Assembly (NCBI GenBank): GCA_020637395.1
Contig: JACJWA010000001.1
Span: 310,001 to 374,000, forward strand
Source of the DNA: Calditrichota bacterium
GTDB taxonomy: Bacteria; Electryoneota; RPQS01
DNA: 64,000 nt
Reading direction: 5' to 3'
The notes under the pieces: generated by a model
What the model was told of the DNA's origin: nothing
The model's database searches: none
The model's input: only the letters and a program-made list of their open reading frames with translations
In this document: in pieces, positions 25,478 to 32,781 of the stretch
How positions within the stretch are numbered: position 1 is the stretch's first letter
Layout: each line of letters starts with the position of its first letter
Translations under genes and position numbers: made by a program

Positions 25478-26638
25478 ATGGCCATCGAAACCAAGTCCAA
25501 GAAAACCGAAAAAGCCAATGGACAAGTGAACGGCAAGGGAGCCTCCTCGCTCTTTGATGCCTTCGATGCCGTCTCGGGCAAGAAACTTGAGGTGCTCGAC
25601 CCGAACGGAAAGGTCCTGCATCCCGAATGGATGCCCGACCTGGACGACGAGCTTCTGCTGGCGGGCTACAAGATGATGAAGTACGCGCGCATCGTGGATC
25701 TCAAGGCCGTCAACCTCCAGCGTCAGGGCAAGCTCTACACGCTGCCCGTCAATCGGGGTCAAGAGGCCGCCGCCGTCGGCTCGGCCATGGCCCTGCGCAA
25801 AGACGATTGGCTCGTTCCGGCCTTCCGTGAAATCGGCGCGTACATGTGGCACGGCGTGCCCGTCGAAACCGTCTATAAGTGGTACCTCGGTCTTGAGAGC
25901 GGCTCCGTCATGCCGGAAGGCGTCAACAGCCTGCCGACCAGCGTGCCGATCTCTTCGCAAATTCCTCATGCGGCCGGAATCGGCCACGCGATCAACTACA
26001 AGGGACTCGATCAAGTCGTGCTCTGCTACTTCGGAGACGGCGGCACATCGGAAGGTGATTTTTCCGAAGGCCTGAACTGGGCCGCGGTATTCACCTGCCC
26101 GTGCGTGTTCTTCTGCAACAACAACCAGTATGCGATCAGCGTCCCGCGCGATCAGCAGACGAAAGCGCAAACCATCGCGCAAAAAGCTGTGGGCTTCGGC
26201 CTGCCCGGCATTCAAGTGGACGGCAATGACCTGTTCGCGGTCTATCGCGCCACGAAGGAAGCCGTGGACTATGCGCGCTCCGGCAACGGCCCCGTGCTGA
26301 TCGAAGCCGTGACCTACCGCATGGGTGCGCACACGACCTCGGACGATCCCACCAAGTACCGCACGAGCGACGAAGAAAAAATCTGGGAGCCGCGTGATCC
26401 GCTGATTCGCGTCAAAAAATACCTGCTCGACAAGCAGCTCTGGACCGAAAAGCAGGAGACGGCCTATGAAGAAGAGTGCGCCGCAAAGATTGACGAAGTC
26501 GTCTCGCACGTCGTGGGCCTCGGACCCAATTCGATTCCCGAACTCTTCGAACACCAGTTCGAAACTCTCACCAACTCACTCGCTGAGCAAAAGCGCGACA
26601 TCGAGGAGTTTCTCGCCTGGCAGGGGAAGAGGGGATAA
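25478..26638 (+). CDS. 2-oxoacid dehydrogenase E1 component, alpha subunit
   Basis: A 386-residue thiamine-diphosphate enzyme subunit. A Lys/Ser-rich N-terminal extension of about 25 residues precedes the fold. Visible motifs are 'GRQ'-like 'NRGQEAAAVG', the ThDP motif 'GDGGTSEGDF' running to 'CNNNQYA' (about residues 185-215), and 'YRMGAHTTSDDP', the phosphorylation-loop region of E1alpha proteins. With E1beta and E2 nearby it decarboxylates a 2-oxoacid and acylates lipoyl groups. Sequence alone does not decide between pyruvate and branched-chain oxoacids. No E3 gene is in the window. Confidence 0.92.
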   Translation: MAIETKSKKTEKANGQVNGKGASSLFDAFDAVSGKKLEVLDPNGKVLHPEWMPDLDDELLLAGYKMMKYARIVDLKAVNLQRQGKLYTLPVNRGQEAAAVGSAMALRKDDWLVPAFREIGAYMWHGVPVETVYKWYLGLESGSVMPEGVNSLPTSVPISSQIPHAAGIGHAINYKGLDQVVLCYFGDGGTSEGDFSEGLNWAAVFTCPCVFFCNNNQYAISVPRDQQTKAQTIAQKAVGFGLPGIQVDGNDLFAVYRATKEAVDYARSGNGPVLIEAVTYRMGAHTTSDDPTKYRTSDEEKIWEPRDPLIRVKKYLLDKQLWTEKQETAYEEECAAKIDEVVSHVVGLGPNSIPELFEHQFETLTNSLAEQKRDIEEFLAWQGKRG

Positions 26639-26671
26639 GCAAGAAATGAAAACTGAATATAGGAGCATTCC

Positions 26672-27655
26672 ATGCCCGTAATGACGATGGTGCAGGCGCT
26701 GAACAACGCGCTGGACGTGAAGCTTGCCGATGATCCCTCCGTGCTTTGCTTCGGTGAAGACGTGGGCGTCGAAGGCGGCGTTTTCCGTGTCACCGAACAT
26801 CTCCAGAAGAAGCACGGCACCAAGCGCGTGTTCGACACTCCTCTCGCGGAGTCCTCGATCATCGGCGCGTGCGTCGGCATGTCCGTGATGGGCCTTCGTC
26901 CCGTCGCCGAAATGCAGTTCGACGGCTTCGTCTATCCCGCGATGAATCAGATCATCACGCATATCGCGCGCTATCGCTACCGCACGCGCGGTCAGCGCAA
27001 CATCCCCGCCGTGATTCGCTTTCCGTATGGCGGCGGCGTGAAGGCGCTCGAGTTGCATTCCGAGGCGATGGAAGCCATGTACGGCCACATTCCCGGGCTG
27101 AAAGTCGTGATTCCTTCCACGCCTTACGATGCGAAGGGCTTGATGATCTCGGCCATCGAAGACAATGATCCGGTGATCTATCAGGAGCCGAAGCGCCTCT
27201 ATCGCGCGACCAAGCAGGAAGTGCCCGACGGACTCTACCGCATTCCCATCGGCAAGGCCAAAGTCGAAAAAGACGGCACCGACATGACCGTGATCTCCTA
27301 CGGAGCGATGATGCACGTCTGCCGCAAAGCTCTGGAGTTCCTCGAGAAAGATCACATCAGCGTTGAGCTCATTGACCTGCGCACGATCTATCCGCTCGAC
27401 TGGGACACGATTGCCGAATCGGTCAAGAAAACGGGCCGCGTGCTGGTCGTGCAGGAAGGCCCCAAGAGCTTCGGCGTCGCCGCCGAGTTGATTGCGACAA
27501 TAAACGAAAAGTGTTTCGAGTATCTCGAAGCTCCGCCGATGCGTCTGTGCGGCAACGACACGATTCCGCCGCTCCCGCGCTCGGAAGACCTCTACTGCCC
27601 GACCCCCGAGCGCGTGCACTACTACTGCCGCAAGCTCGCGGACTATCAGATTTAA
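26672..27655 (+). CDS. 2-oxoacid dehydrogenase E1 component, beta subunit
   Basis: A 327-residue transketolase-type subunit starting 'MPVMTMVQALNNALD', with 'GEDVGVEGGVFRVT', 'FDTPLAESSIIG' and 'IRFPYGGGVKALELHSEA', all conserved in E1beta proteins. It forms the alpha2beta2 E1 with the gene 33 nt upstream. The start is ATG 26672, preceded by TAGGAG. It is followed 10 nt later by an AbrB-type antitoxin gene rather than directly by E2. Confidence 0.93.
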   Translation: MPVMTMVQALNNALDVKLADDPSVLCFGEDVGVEGGVFRVTEHLQKKHGTKRVFDTPLAESSIIGACVGMSVMGLRPVAEMQFDGFVYPAMNQIITHIARYRYRTRGQRNIPAVIRFPYGGGVKALELHSEAMEAMYGHIPGLKVVIPSTPYDAKGLMISAIEDNDPVIYQEPKRLYRATKQEVPDGLYRIPIGKAKVEKDGTDMTVISYGAMMHVCRKALEFLEKDHISVELIDLRTIYPLDWDTIAESVKKTGRVLVVQEGPKSFGVAAELIATINEKCFEYLEAPPMRLCGNDTIPPLPRSEDLYCPTPERVHYYCRKLADYQI

Positions 27656-27665
27656 GGAGTGGACA

Positions 27666-27899
27666 ATGACCAAGGTACAGGTCCAAAGCGCCGGAAGTGC
27701 TCTGCAGATCACGCTTCCTGAAGAGCTTGTGAAGTCGCTTGGCGTTCGCGCGGGGGACAATCTTTTCATTAGCATCATCGGCGATGGTGAAGCTGGTGCC
27801 TGGGTATCGTCCTTTGATCCCAAGAGTCTCAAAGTCCTTAAGGCCACGGATAAGGTCATGGCCGAATACGATCACACGCTCCGCGAGCTGGCGAAATGA
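27666..27899 (+). CDS. AbrB/MazE-type antitoxin
   Basis: A 77-residue protein beginning 'MTKVQVQSAGSALQITLPEE', the swapped-hairpin AbrB/SpoVT DNA-binding fold. Its C-terminal tail ('KVMAEYDHTLRELAK') probably wraps the toxin. It overlaps the Doc-like toxin gene by 4 nt (ATGA), the usual antitoxin-toxin arrangement. The antitoxin normally represses its own operon, but here it lies within the E1-E2 cluster. Doc is more often paired with a Phd-type antitoxin; AbrB-type partners are known. Confidence 0.82.
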   Translation: MTKVQVQSAGSALQITLPEELVKSLGVRAGDNLFISIIGDGEAGAWVSSFDPKSLKVLKATDKVMAEYDHTLRELAK

Positions 27900-28276
27900 A
27901 CGAGCCGCTCTGGCTTGAACAGACGGACATACTTGTAATTCATCAAAAGATGATTGGGAAGTATGGCGGAGCCTCTGGTGTCAGAGACGAAGGGTTGCTT
28001 GATTCCGCGCTTGCCTCGCCGCAGAATCAATTTGCCTACGGCGAAACGGATTTTTTCATGCTGGCAGCAACGTATGTACGCGGAATCGCCCTGAATCACC
28101 CCTTCATTGACGGAAACAAGAGAACCGCTTTCACGGCAGGACTTGTCTTTCTCGACATCAACGGAGTTTGGGTGTCCGCGAATCCACAGGAGGCGGTGGA
28201 CCAAGTGGTCGGTTTGATTGAGCGACGCGAGACTGTGGAATCTTTCGCCCAATGGCTGCGTGACAACTCGAAATAA
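27896..28276 (+). CDS. doc: Doc-type Fic-domain toxin
   Basis: A 126-residue Fic/Doc protein. The active-site loop is 'HPFIDGNKRTAF' (near residue 66), matching HxFx(D/E)GNxR with the lysine typical of Doc kinases that phosphorylate EF-Tu. An upstream 'GGASGVRDEGLLDSALASP' is also typical of Doc. The gene looks intact. It overlaps the AbrB-type antitoxin gene and is followed 29 nt later by E2. Confidence 0.88.
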   Translation: MNEPLWLEQTDILVIHQKMIGKYGGASGVRDEGLLDSALASPQNQFAYGETDFFMLAATYVRGIALNHPFIDGNKRTAFTAGLVFLDINGVWVSANPQEAVDQVVGLIERRETVESFAQWLRDNSK

Positions 28277-28305
28277 GAAACAAGAAATAGATCAGGAATT
28301 CTCTC

Positions 28306-29694
28306 ATGCCGTTTAATTTCCAATTCCCGGACATCGGCGAAGGCATCCACGAAGGTAAAATCCTCGAGTGGTATCACAAGCCCGGCGACGATGTTAAGGA
28401 AGGCGATCCGCTGCTGAAAGTCGAGACCGACAAGGTCGTCACCGATATTCCCGTTCCGCAAACCGGCAAGCTCGCCACGACGAGTGGCAAGGTGGATGAA
28501 ATCGTGCACGTGGGGCAGGTGATCGCGGTGATCGTCGGCAAGGGCGAGGACGTAAACTTCACGACTCCGCCGCCGACCGAAGCCTATCACGAAAACTTCG
28601 CCACGCAGCATACGTCTCCGACTCTCGCGAAAGAGAAAACTACCTCGACTGACGAAGACGGCATGTACGGCGTCGTCGGGCAGATTCCCGTCGGTGATGA
28701 AGTGCTGCCGACCGCGACCGAAGGTCATCCCGAAGCCGCGGCGGCAAATGGCGCCGTGGTCGGAGGAAAGTCCGTTGCCACTCCGGTCGCGCGCCGCATG
28801 GCCGCCGAAATGGGCGTGGACATCAGCAAGATTCGCGGCACGGGTCCCGGCGGACGCGTGATGAAGCAGGACATTGAAGCCGCCGCGCAGAGCGGAAGCG
28901 CGCCTGCTCCCGCAGCGCGTCCTGCGGCATCGGCTCCTGTCGCCGCGACCGTTGCTCCCAAAGTCGTTCCGGCAAGCGTCCCGGGCGAGTTTCCCGGTCC
29001 AGTTGAGATTGAAGATCTTTCTCAATTGCGCCGCACAATTGCCAATCGCATGGCACAGTCGAAGTACACGGCTCCGCATGCGACGTCGCTCGATGAAGTG
29101 GAAGTCTCGAAGCTTGTGGCCCTGCGCGCGCAGAAGAACAAGGAACTCGAGCGTGAAGGCGTCAAGCTCTCTTATCTGCCGTTCATCATCAAGGCCGTGT
29201 GCGTGGCGCTGCGCAAGCACAAGAAGCTTAACGCGACGCTCGACATGGAGCGCAACCGCGTCGTCTATAAGTCCTACTACAATATCGGTCTCGCGGTGGA
29301 TACGCCCGACGGGCTGGTCGTGCCCAACATCAAGAACGCCGATCAGAAGGGCATCATTCAGTTGGCGCGCGAAATCGAAGACCTGTCCAATCGCGCGCGG
29401 GAACGCAAGCTCGCGCTGGACGAAATCCGCGACGGAACGTTTACGATCACGAACTACGGCAGTCTGAACGGAAACTTCGGCGTGCCGGTCATCAACTATC
29501 CCGAAGTCGCGATTCTCGGCACGGGCCGCATTACGCAGAAGCCCGTCATTCTGAACGATCAGATTACCAAAGGCTGGATTCAGCCTCTCAGCCTATCCTT
29601 CGATCATCGCATCGTGGACGGCGGCGACAGCGCAAGATTCGTGAACGATTTGATCACGATGCTTGCGGATCCAACCAATATGCTGATGCTTTAG
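28306..29694 (+). CDS. 2-oxoacid dehydrogenase E2 component (dihydrolipoamide acyltransferase)
   Basis: A 462-residue protein with three parts in order. Residues 1-80 are one lipoyl domain with lipoyl-lysine in 'VETDKVVTDIP'. Residues about 165-200 are a peripheral-subunit-binding domain ('VARRMAAEMGVDISKIRGTG'). Residues about 235-462 are the acyltransferase domain ending with the catalytic 'SFDHRIVDGGDSARF'. It moves the acyl group from E1 to CoA. It is separated from E1beta by the toxin-antitoxin pair but probably belongs to the same unit. A lipoate ligase-like gene lies 2.3 kb downstream. Confidence 0.94.
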   Translation: MPFNFQFPDIGEGIHEGKILEWYHKPGDDVKEGDPLLKVETDKVVTDIPVPQTGKLATTSGKVDEIVHVGQVIAVIVGKGEDVNFTTPPPTEAYHENFATQHTSPTLAKEKTTSTDEDGMYGVVGQIPVGDEVLPTATEGHPEAAAANGAVVGGKSVATPVARRMAAEMGVDISKIRGTGPGGRVMKQDIEAAAQSGSAPAPAARPAASAPVAATVAPKVVPASVPGEFPGPVEIEDLSQLRRTIANRMAQSKYTAPHATSLDEVEVSKLVALRAQKNKELEREGVKLSYLPFIIKAVCVALRKHKKLNATLDMERNRVVYKSYYNIGLAVDTPDGLVVPNIKNADQKGIIQLAREIEDLSNRARERKLALDEIRDGTFTITNYGSLNGNFGVPVINYPEVAILGTGRITQKPVILNDQITKGWIQPLSLSFDHRIVDGGDSARFVNDLITMLADPTNMLML

Positions 29695-29700
29695 ACTACC

Positions 29701-29735
29701 GCGGGCGTGACACGATAGTCACGCCCGCTTCATAT
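29701..29735 (+). terminator. Probable terminator after the E2 gene
   Basis: An 11-bp perfect stem, GCGGGCGTGAC with GTCACGCCCGC, closes a 6-nt loop and is followed by TTCATATTGT. The T-run is weak, but the position directly after E2 supports termination. Confidence 0.6.
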
Positions 29736-29767
29736 TGTACGTGTAACTCATACTCCGGAGGTGCAGC

Positions 29768-31246
29768 ATGAAAGGGATGTTTGCGATTCTCGGATGTTTG
29801 CTCGCGGCCTATGCCGCCCCGCTCTTTGGAAACGAAGTGCCGCTGATCTTGGAAGAGACGATTCAGTTGCCGAATGTTCCTTGGTCTTGGGATGTCGCTT
29901 CTGACTCGAACGGCAGCTACTATTGGATGATTGGATCCGCCTTGGGATATGACAGCACCGTTGCAACATATGGCTCGTTGAATAGCGGCACGATTCACAC
30001 ATTTGAACCAAGACCAGGTTTTACGGGTGCTGTTCGGATTGCTGCAAGAGTCGGTGAGAACCTGCTTCTTCGTGAAGTTTTCAAACCTAGCAATTGGTGG
30101 AATTGGCCATACGGCGGATATCCACCTTCGACAAGACTTGAAGTGTTTTCGTCAAACAACCTCTTCACAGCGCTGAAAGATATTCGCTCAGAAGGTGAAA
30201 CACTGGCGGGCGGTCCTCCGTACTTCGAACTGGTTCAAATACTATACCCATATCGACTTTGTCTCGGTTGGCCAGATTGTTCCTCGCAGGACTCTTCGCG
30301 CCAGTTGACTATCTGGCGAACGCGAGTGGATCACTCAGAATCAAACCTTGGCTCAGATAGTCATAGATTCTCAAACTTGTTAGACGATGAAGCCAATGAG
30401 TTCGAGGAGAGCAATATTAGTCAGGTGTTCAGTGCAAGATCAGCGGATTGGCAAATTGAGGTCGCCCTGATAGAGCTTGAGGTCACTGACCCGTTTCATA
30501 TTGTACACTACTACTGCGGCACTTCGCTTTATGATATAGCCGCAGGGACGCCGGTTGTAGCGCAACATCTATACGACTACAAGCCGTATGCGGTCACTAT
30601 CCATAGCGAAGAGAACTACCCGGTACTCTTAGTCAGCCGTGCGCCGTTTGACAGCCTACGTGGATGGACACCTGACGGTGGCTTGCTCTGGGCAATTGCA
30701 GACGTATACCCTAAACAGCTCGTTGCCAATGTCCTCGAGAGCGAGTTGGCCGAGCAGTTCTTGCTCCTTCAAGACGGCTCCCGTCAATTCGATGTGGTCA
30801 TCGCGGAGACGGGCCGAATCTGGGGCCGAACATCTCCACTTGATTCCGACTTCGCCGAGATGAAGATTATCGGCCGCTACCACAATGAAACGCGCCGCCT
30901 TGTCGTGCGCTACGGAAGCGAGCTGCGCATCTACCGCTTCGGTGATCCGATACTCGATGCTGATGATTCTCGTCCTGAACTGCCTAATGAACTTTCACTT
31001 TCGGCTTACCCGAATCCGTTCAACCCGGTGACGAACATCGCCTTTGATTTGCCCACTACCTTACAAGCGCAGCTCGTTGTGTATGACTTAACGGGTCGCG
31101 CGGTTCAGACCTTGTTCAACGAACGCATAAATGCCGGGCATCATGAATATGCGTTCAACGGCGCGAACTTACCCAGCGGACTTTACTTCGCTCGATTGGA
31201 AGCGGGAAATATTACCACGACACAGAAGCTCGTTCTGTTAAAGTGA
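29768..31246 (+). CDS. Secreted protein with C-terminal type IX-like sorting domain
   Basis: A 492-residue protein with a signal peptide and a largely unrecognised body. The last 80 or so residues form a sorting domain with 'LSAYPNPFNPVTNIAFDLP', 'VVYDLTGRAVQTLF', 'GLYFARLEAG' and the terminal 'QKLVLLK'. Such domains direct Bacteroidetes-type proteins through the type IX system or a similar pathway. Body composition looks slightly more AT-rich than neighbouring genes. Function is unknown. The stop overlaps the next start (TGATG). Confidence 0.75.
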   Translation: MKGMFAILGCLLAAYAAPLFGNEVPLILEETIQLPNVPWSWDVASDSNGSYYWMIGSALGYDSTVATYGSLNSGTIHTFEPRPGFTGAVRIAARVGENLLLREVFKPSNWWNWPYGGYPPSTRLEVFSSNNLFTALKDIRSEGETLAGGPPYFELVQILYPYRLCLGWPDCSSQDSSRQLTIWRTRVDHSESNLGSDSHRFSNLLDDEANEFEESNISQVFSARSADWQIEVALIELEVTDPFHIVHYYCGTSLYDIAAGTPVVAQHLYDYKPYAVTIHSEENYPVLLVSRAPFDSLRGWTPDGGLLWAIADVYPKQLVANVLESELAEQFLLLQDGSRQFDVVIAETGRIWGRTSPLDSDFAEMKIIGRYHNETRRLVVRYGSELRIYRFGDPILDADDSRPELPNELSLSAYPNPFNPVTNIAFDLPTTLQAQLVVYDLTGRAVQTLFNERINAGHHEYAFNGANLPSGLYFARLEAGNITTTQKLVLLK

Positions 31247-32019
31247 TGCGATGGGCTGTCTTGTTCCTCATGGCTTGTGGCGTCCTCCAAGCTGAAACCC
31301 TGTCGGAGCGCTTCACAACACCCGAAGGATTTTCGCGTGTTCCGGTTGATGCGGAAAGTTTCGGTCACTGGCTGCGCAATGTACCGCTGAAAGCCGAAGG
31401 CTCCCCTGTTCTGCTTCATAGTGGCGCGCGAAAGATCAGGCAGGATGTGCATGCCGCCGTGCTGGAGATCAGCGTCGGAGACCGCGACTTGCAGCAGTGC
31501 GCCGATGCCGTGATACGTCTGCGCGCGGAATATCTGAAAGCCGTAGGGCGCGAAAACGAGATCGCATTCAATTTCACGAGCGGTGACCGATGCGCATGGA
31601 GCGCGTGGACATCCGGCCAGCGGCCTGTTGTGAAGGGCAGTCAGGTGCAGTGGCGTGACACGCACCAAGCGGATTCGTCGGAGTCTGCCTTTACGGACTA
31701 CTTGAACACGGTGTTTTCGTTTGCGGGAAGTGCGTCACTTGAAAAGGAACTCGCTCCGGTGAGTGCGCTGAATATTCAACCCGGCGATGTGTTTATTCAG
31801 AGCGGTTTCCCCGGACATGCCGTGATTGTGATGGACGTTGCGGTCAACGAAAGCGGAGTACGCAAGATGCTGCTTGCACAGAGCTATATGCCCGCGCAGT
31901 CTATTCACGTCCTCAAGAATCCCAACAGCGAGTCCGCGTGGTACGACGTCCATAAAAGCGGGGCGCTCGAAACTCCCGAATGGACGTTTCGCTACGAGGA
32001 TCTGCGGCGTTTTCCCTAA
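31246..32019 (+). CDS. DUF4846 family exported protein
   Basis: A 257-residue protein with a short signal peptide ('MRWAVLFLMACGVLQA'). It contains 'TTPEGFSRVPVD', 'YLNTVFSFAGSASLEKEL', 'PGDVFIQSGFPGHAVIVMDV' and 'LLAQSYMPAQSIHVL', the hallmarks of DUF4846. The His in 'PGHAV' and the general layout recall NlpC/P60-like or related hydrolase folds, but activity is not established. I chose the ATG at 31246, overlapping the previous stop, over a GTG one codon earlier. The next gene starts at the base after its stop. Confidence 0.75.
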   Translation: MRWAVLFLMACGVLQAETLSERFTTPEGFSRVPVDAESFGHWLRNVPLKAEGSPVLLHSGARKIRQDVHAAVLEISVGDRDLQQCADAVIRLRAEYLKAVGRENEIAFNFTSGDRCAWSAWTSGQRPVVKGSQVQWRDTHQADSSESAFTDYLNTVFSFAGSASLEKELAPVSALNIQPGDVFIQSGFPGHAVIVMDVAVNESGVRKMLLAQSYMPAQSIHVLKNPNSESAWYDVHKSGALETPEWTFRYEDLRRFP

Positions 32020-32655
32020 ATGCACATTCTCGACTACACACTGACCGATTCGCATCTGCTTTCGCCCGACGATTCCGCCGGGCGATTCCTGCTCTGGGTG
32101 CCCGATGAGACCTGCGTCGTGATCGGCAACGGTTCCAAGAGCGAACTGGAGCTGAACGCGAAAACGATTGACGCGGATCAGGTCGCGGTCTATAAGCGGC
32201 GCACGGGCGGCTGTGCCGTTGTGTTGACTCCCGACATGTGGTGCGTCTCCTGCGCGCTCTATGGCCGCAAGCAGATTCAATCGAAAGACTACTTTGTGCT
32301 GTTTAACAAAGCTGTGACGGACGCCTTTGCGCGTATCGGCGTGGAAGGTCTTGCGCATCGGGGGATTTCGGATATCGCGCTCGGCCCCAAAAAAATCGCA
32401 GGCACTGCTCTATATCGCAACCGCGATCTGGTCTTCTATCATGCCGTGATCAATGTTTCCGGCGACGTGGATCTCATTACGCGCTATCTGACGCAACCGC
32501 CGCGCGAACCGGATTACCGCGAGGGCCGCTCGCACAAGGAGTTTGTGACCTCGCTCAGTGCAGCAGGATTCACGCCTTCGAGAGATGAATTCGAACATGA
32601 ATTCACTAAAGAGTTCGAGCGAATTGTGGAACTCTTGACGGTGGTGCATTGCTGA
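32020..32655 (+). CDS. lplA: Lipoate-protein ligase A-like protein
   Basis: A 211-residue protein of the biotin/lipoate ligase (BPL_LplA_LipB) fold. It has 'VYKRRTGGCAVVL', the RRxGG lipoyl-AMP site, and 'LGPKKIAGTALYRNRD', with the catalytic lysine. It would attach lipoate, or octanoate, to the lysine of the E2 lipoyl domain encoded upstream. At 211 residues it lacks the C-terminal accessory domain of E. coli LplA, so it might be a lipoyl transferase that depends on a partner. It directly follows the DUF4846 gene. Confidence 0.8.
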   Translation: MHILDYTLTDSHLLSPDDSAGRFLLWVPDETCVVIGNGSKSELELNAKTIDADQVAVYKRRTGGCAVVLTPDMWCVSCALYGRKQIQSKDYFVLFNKAVTDAFARIGVEGLAHRGISDIALGPKKIAGTALYRNRDLVFYHAVINVSGDVDLITRYLTQPPREPDYREGRSHKEFVTSLSAAGFTPSRDEFEHEFTKEFERIVELLTVVHC

Positions 32656-32708
32656 GCGTTTGACCCCCCTTCTGTCCCCCCGGAAGACCGGGGGGAGACC
32701 AGAATAAG

Positions 32709-32736
32709 AAAGGCGCACTCGTGTGAGTGCGCCTTT
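32709..32736. terminator. Bidirectional terminator
   Basis: A 12-bp perfect stem, AAAGGCGCACTC with GAGTGCGCCTTT, has a GTGT loop, with A and T runs at its ends. It lies between convergent genes and can serve both the lipoate ligase-like gene (+) and the propeller protein gene (-). Two more GC-rich hairpins flank it: CCCCCCGG...CCGGGGGG near 32675-32695 and GCGGGGTC...GACCCCGC near 32754-32773. Confidence 0.75.
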
Positions 32737-32781
32737 GCAGTTTCAAATTCCGGCGGGGTCTGGGGACCCCGCTCGGGGATG

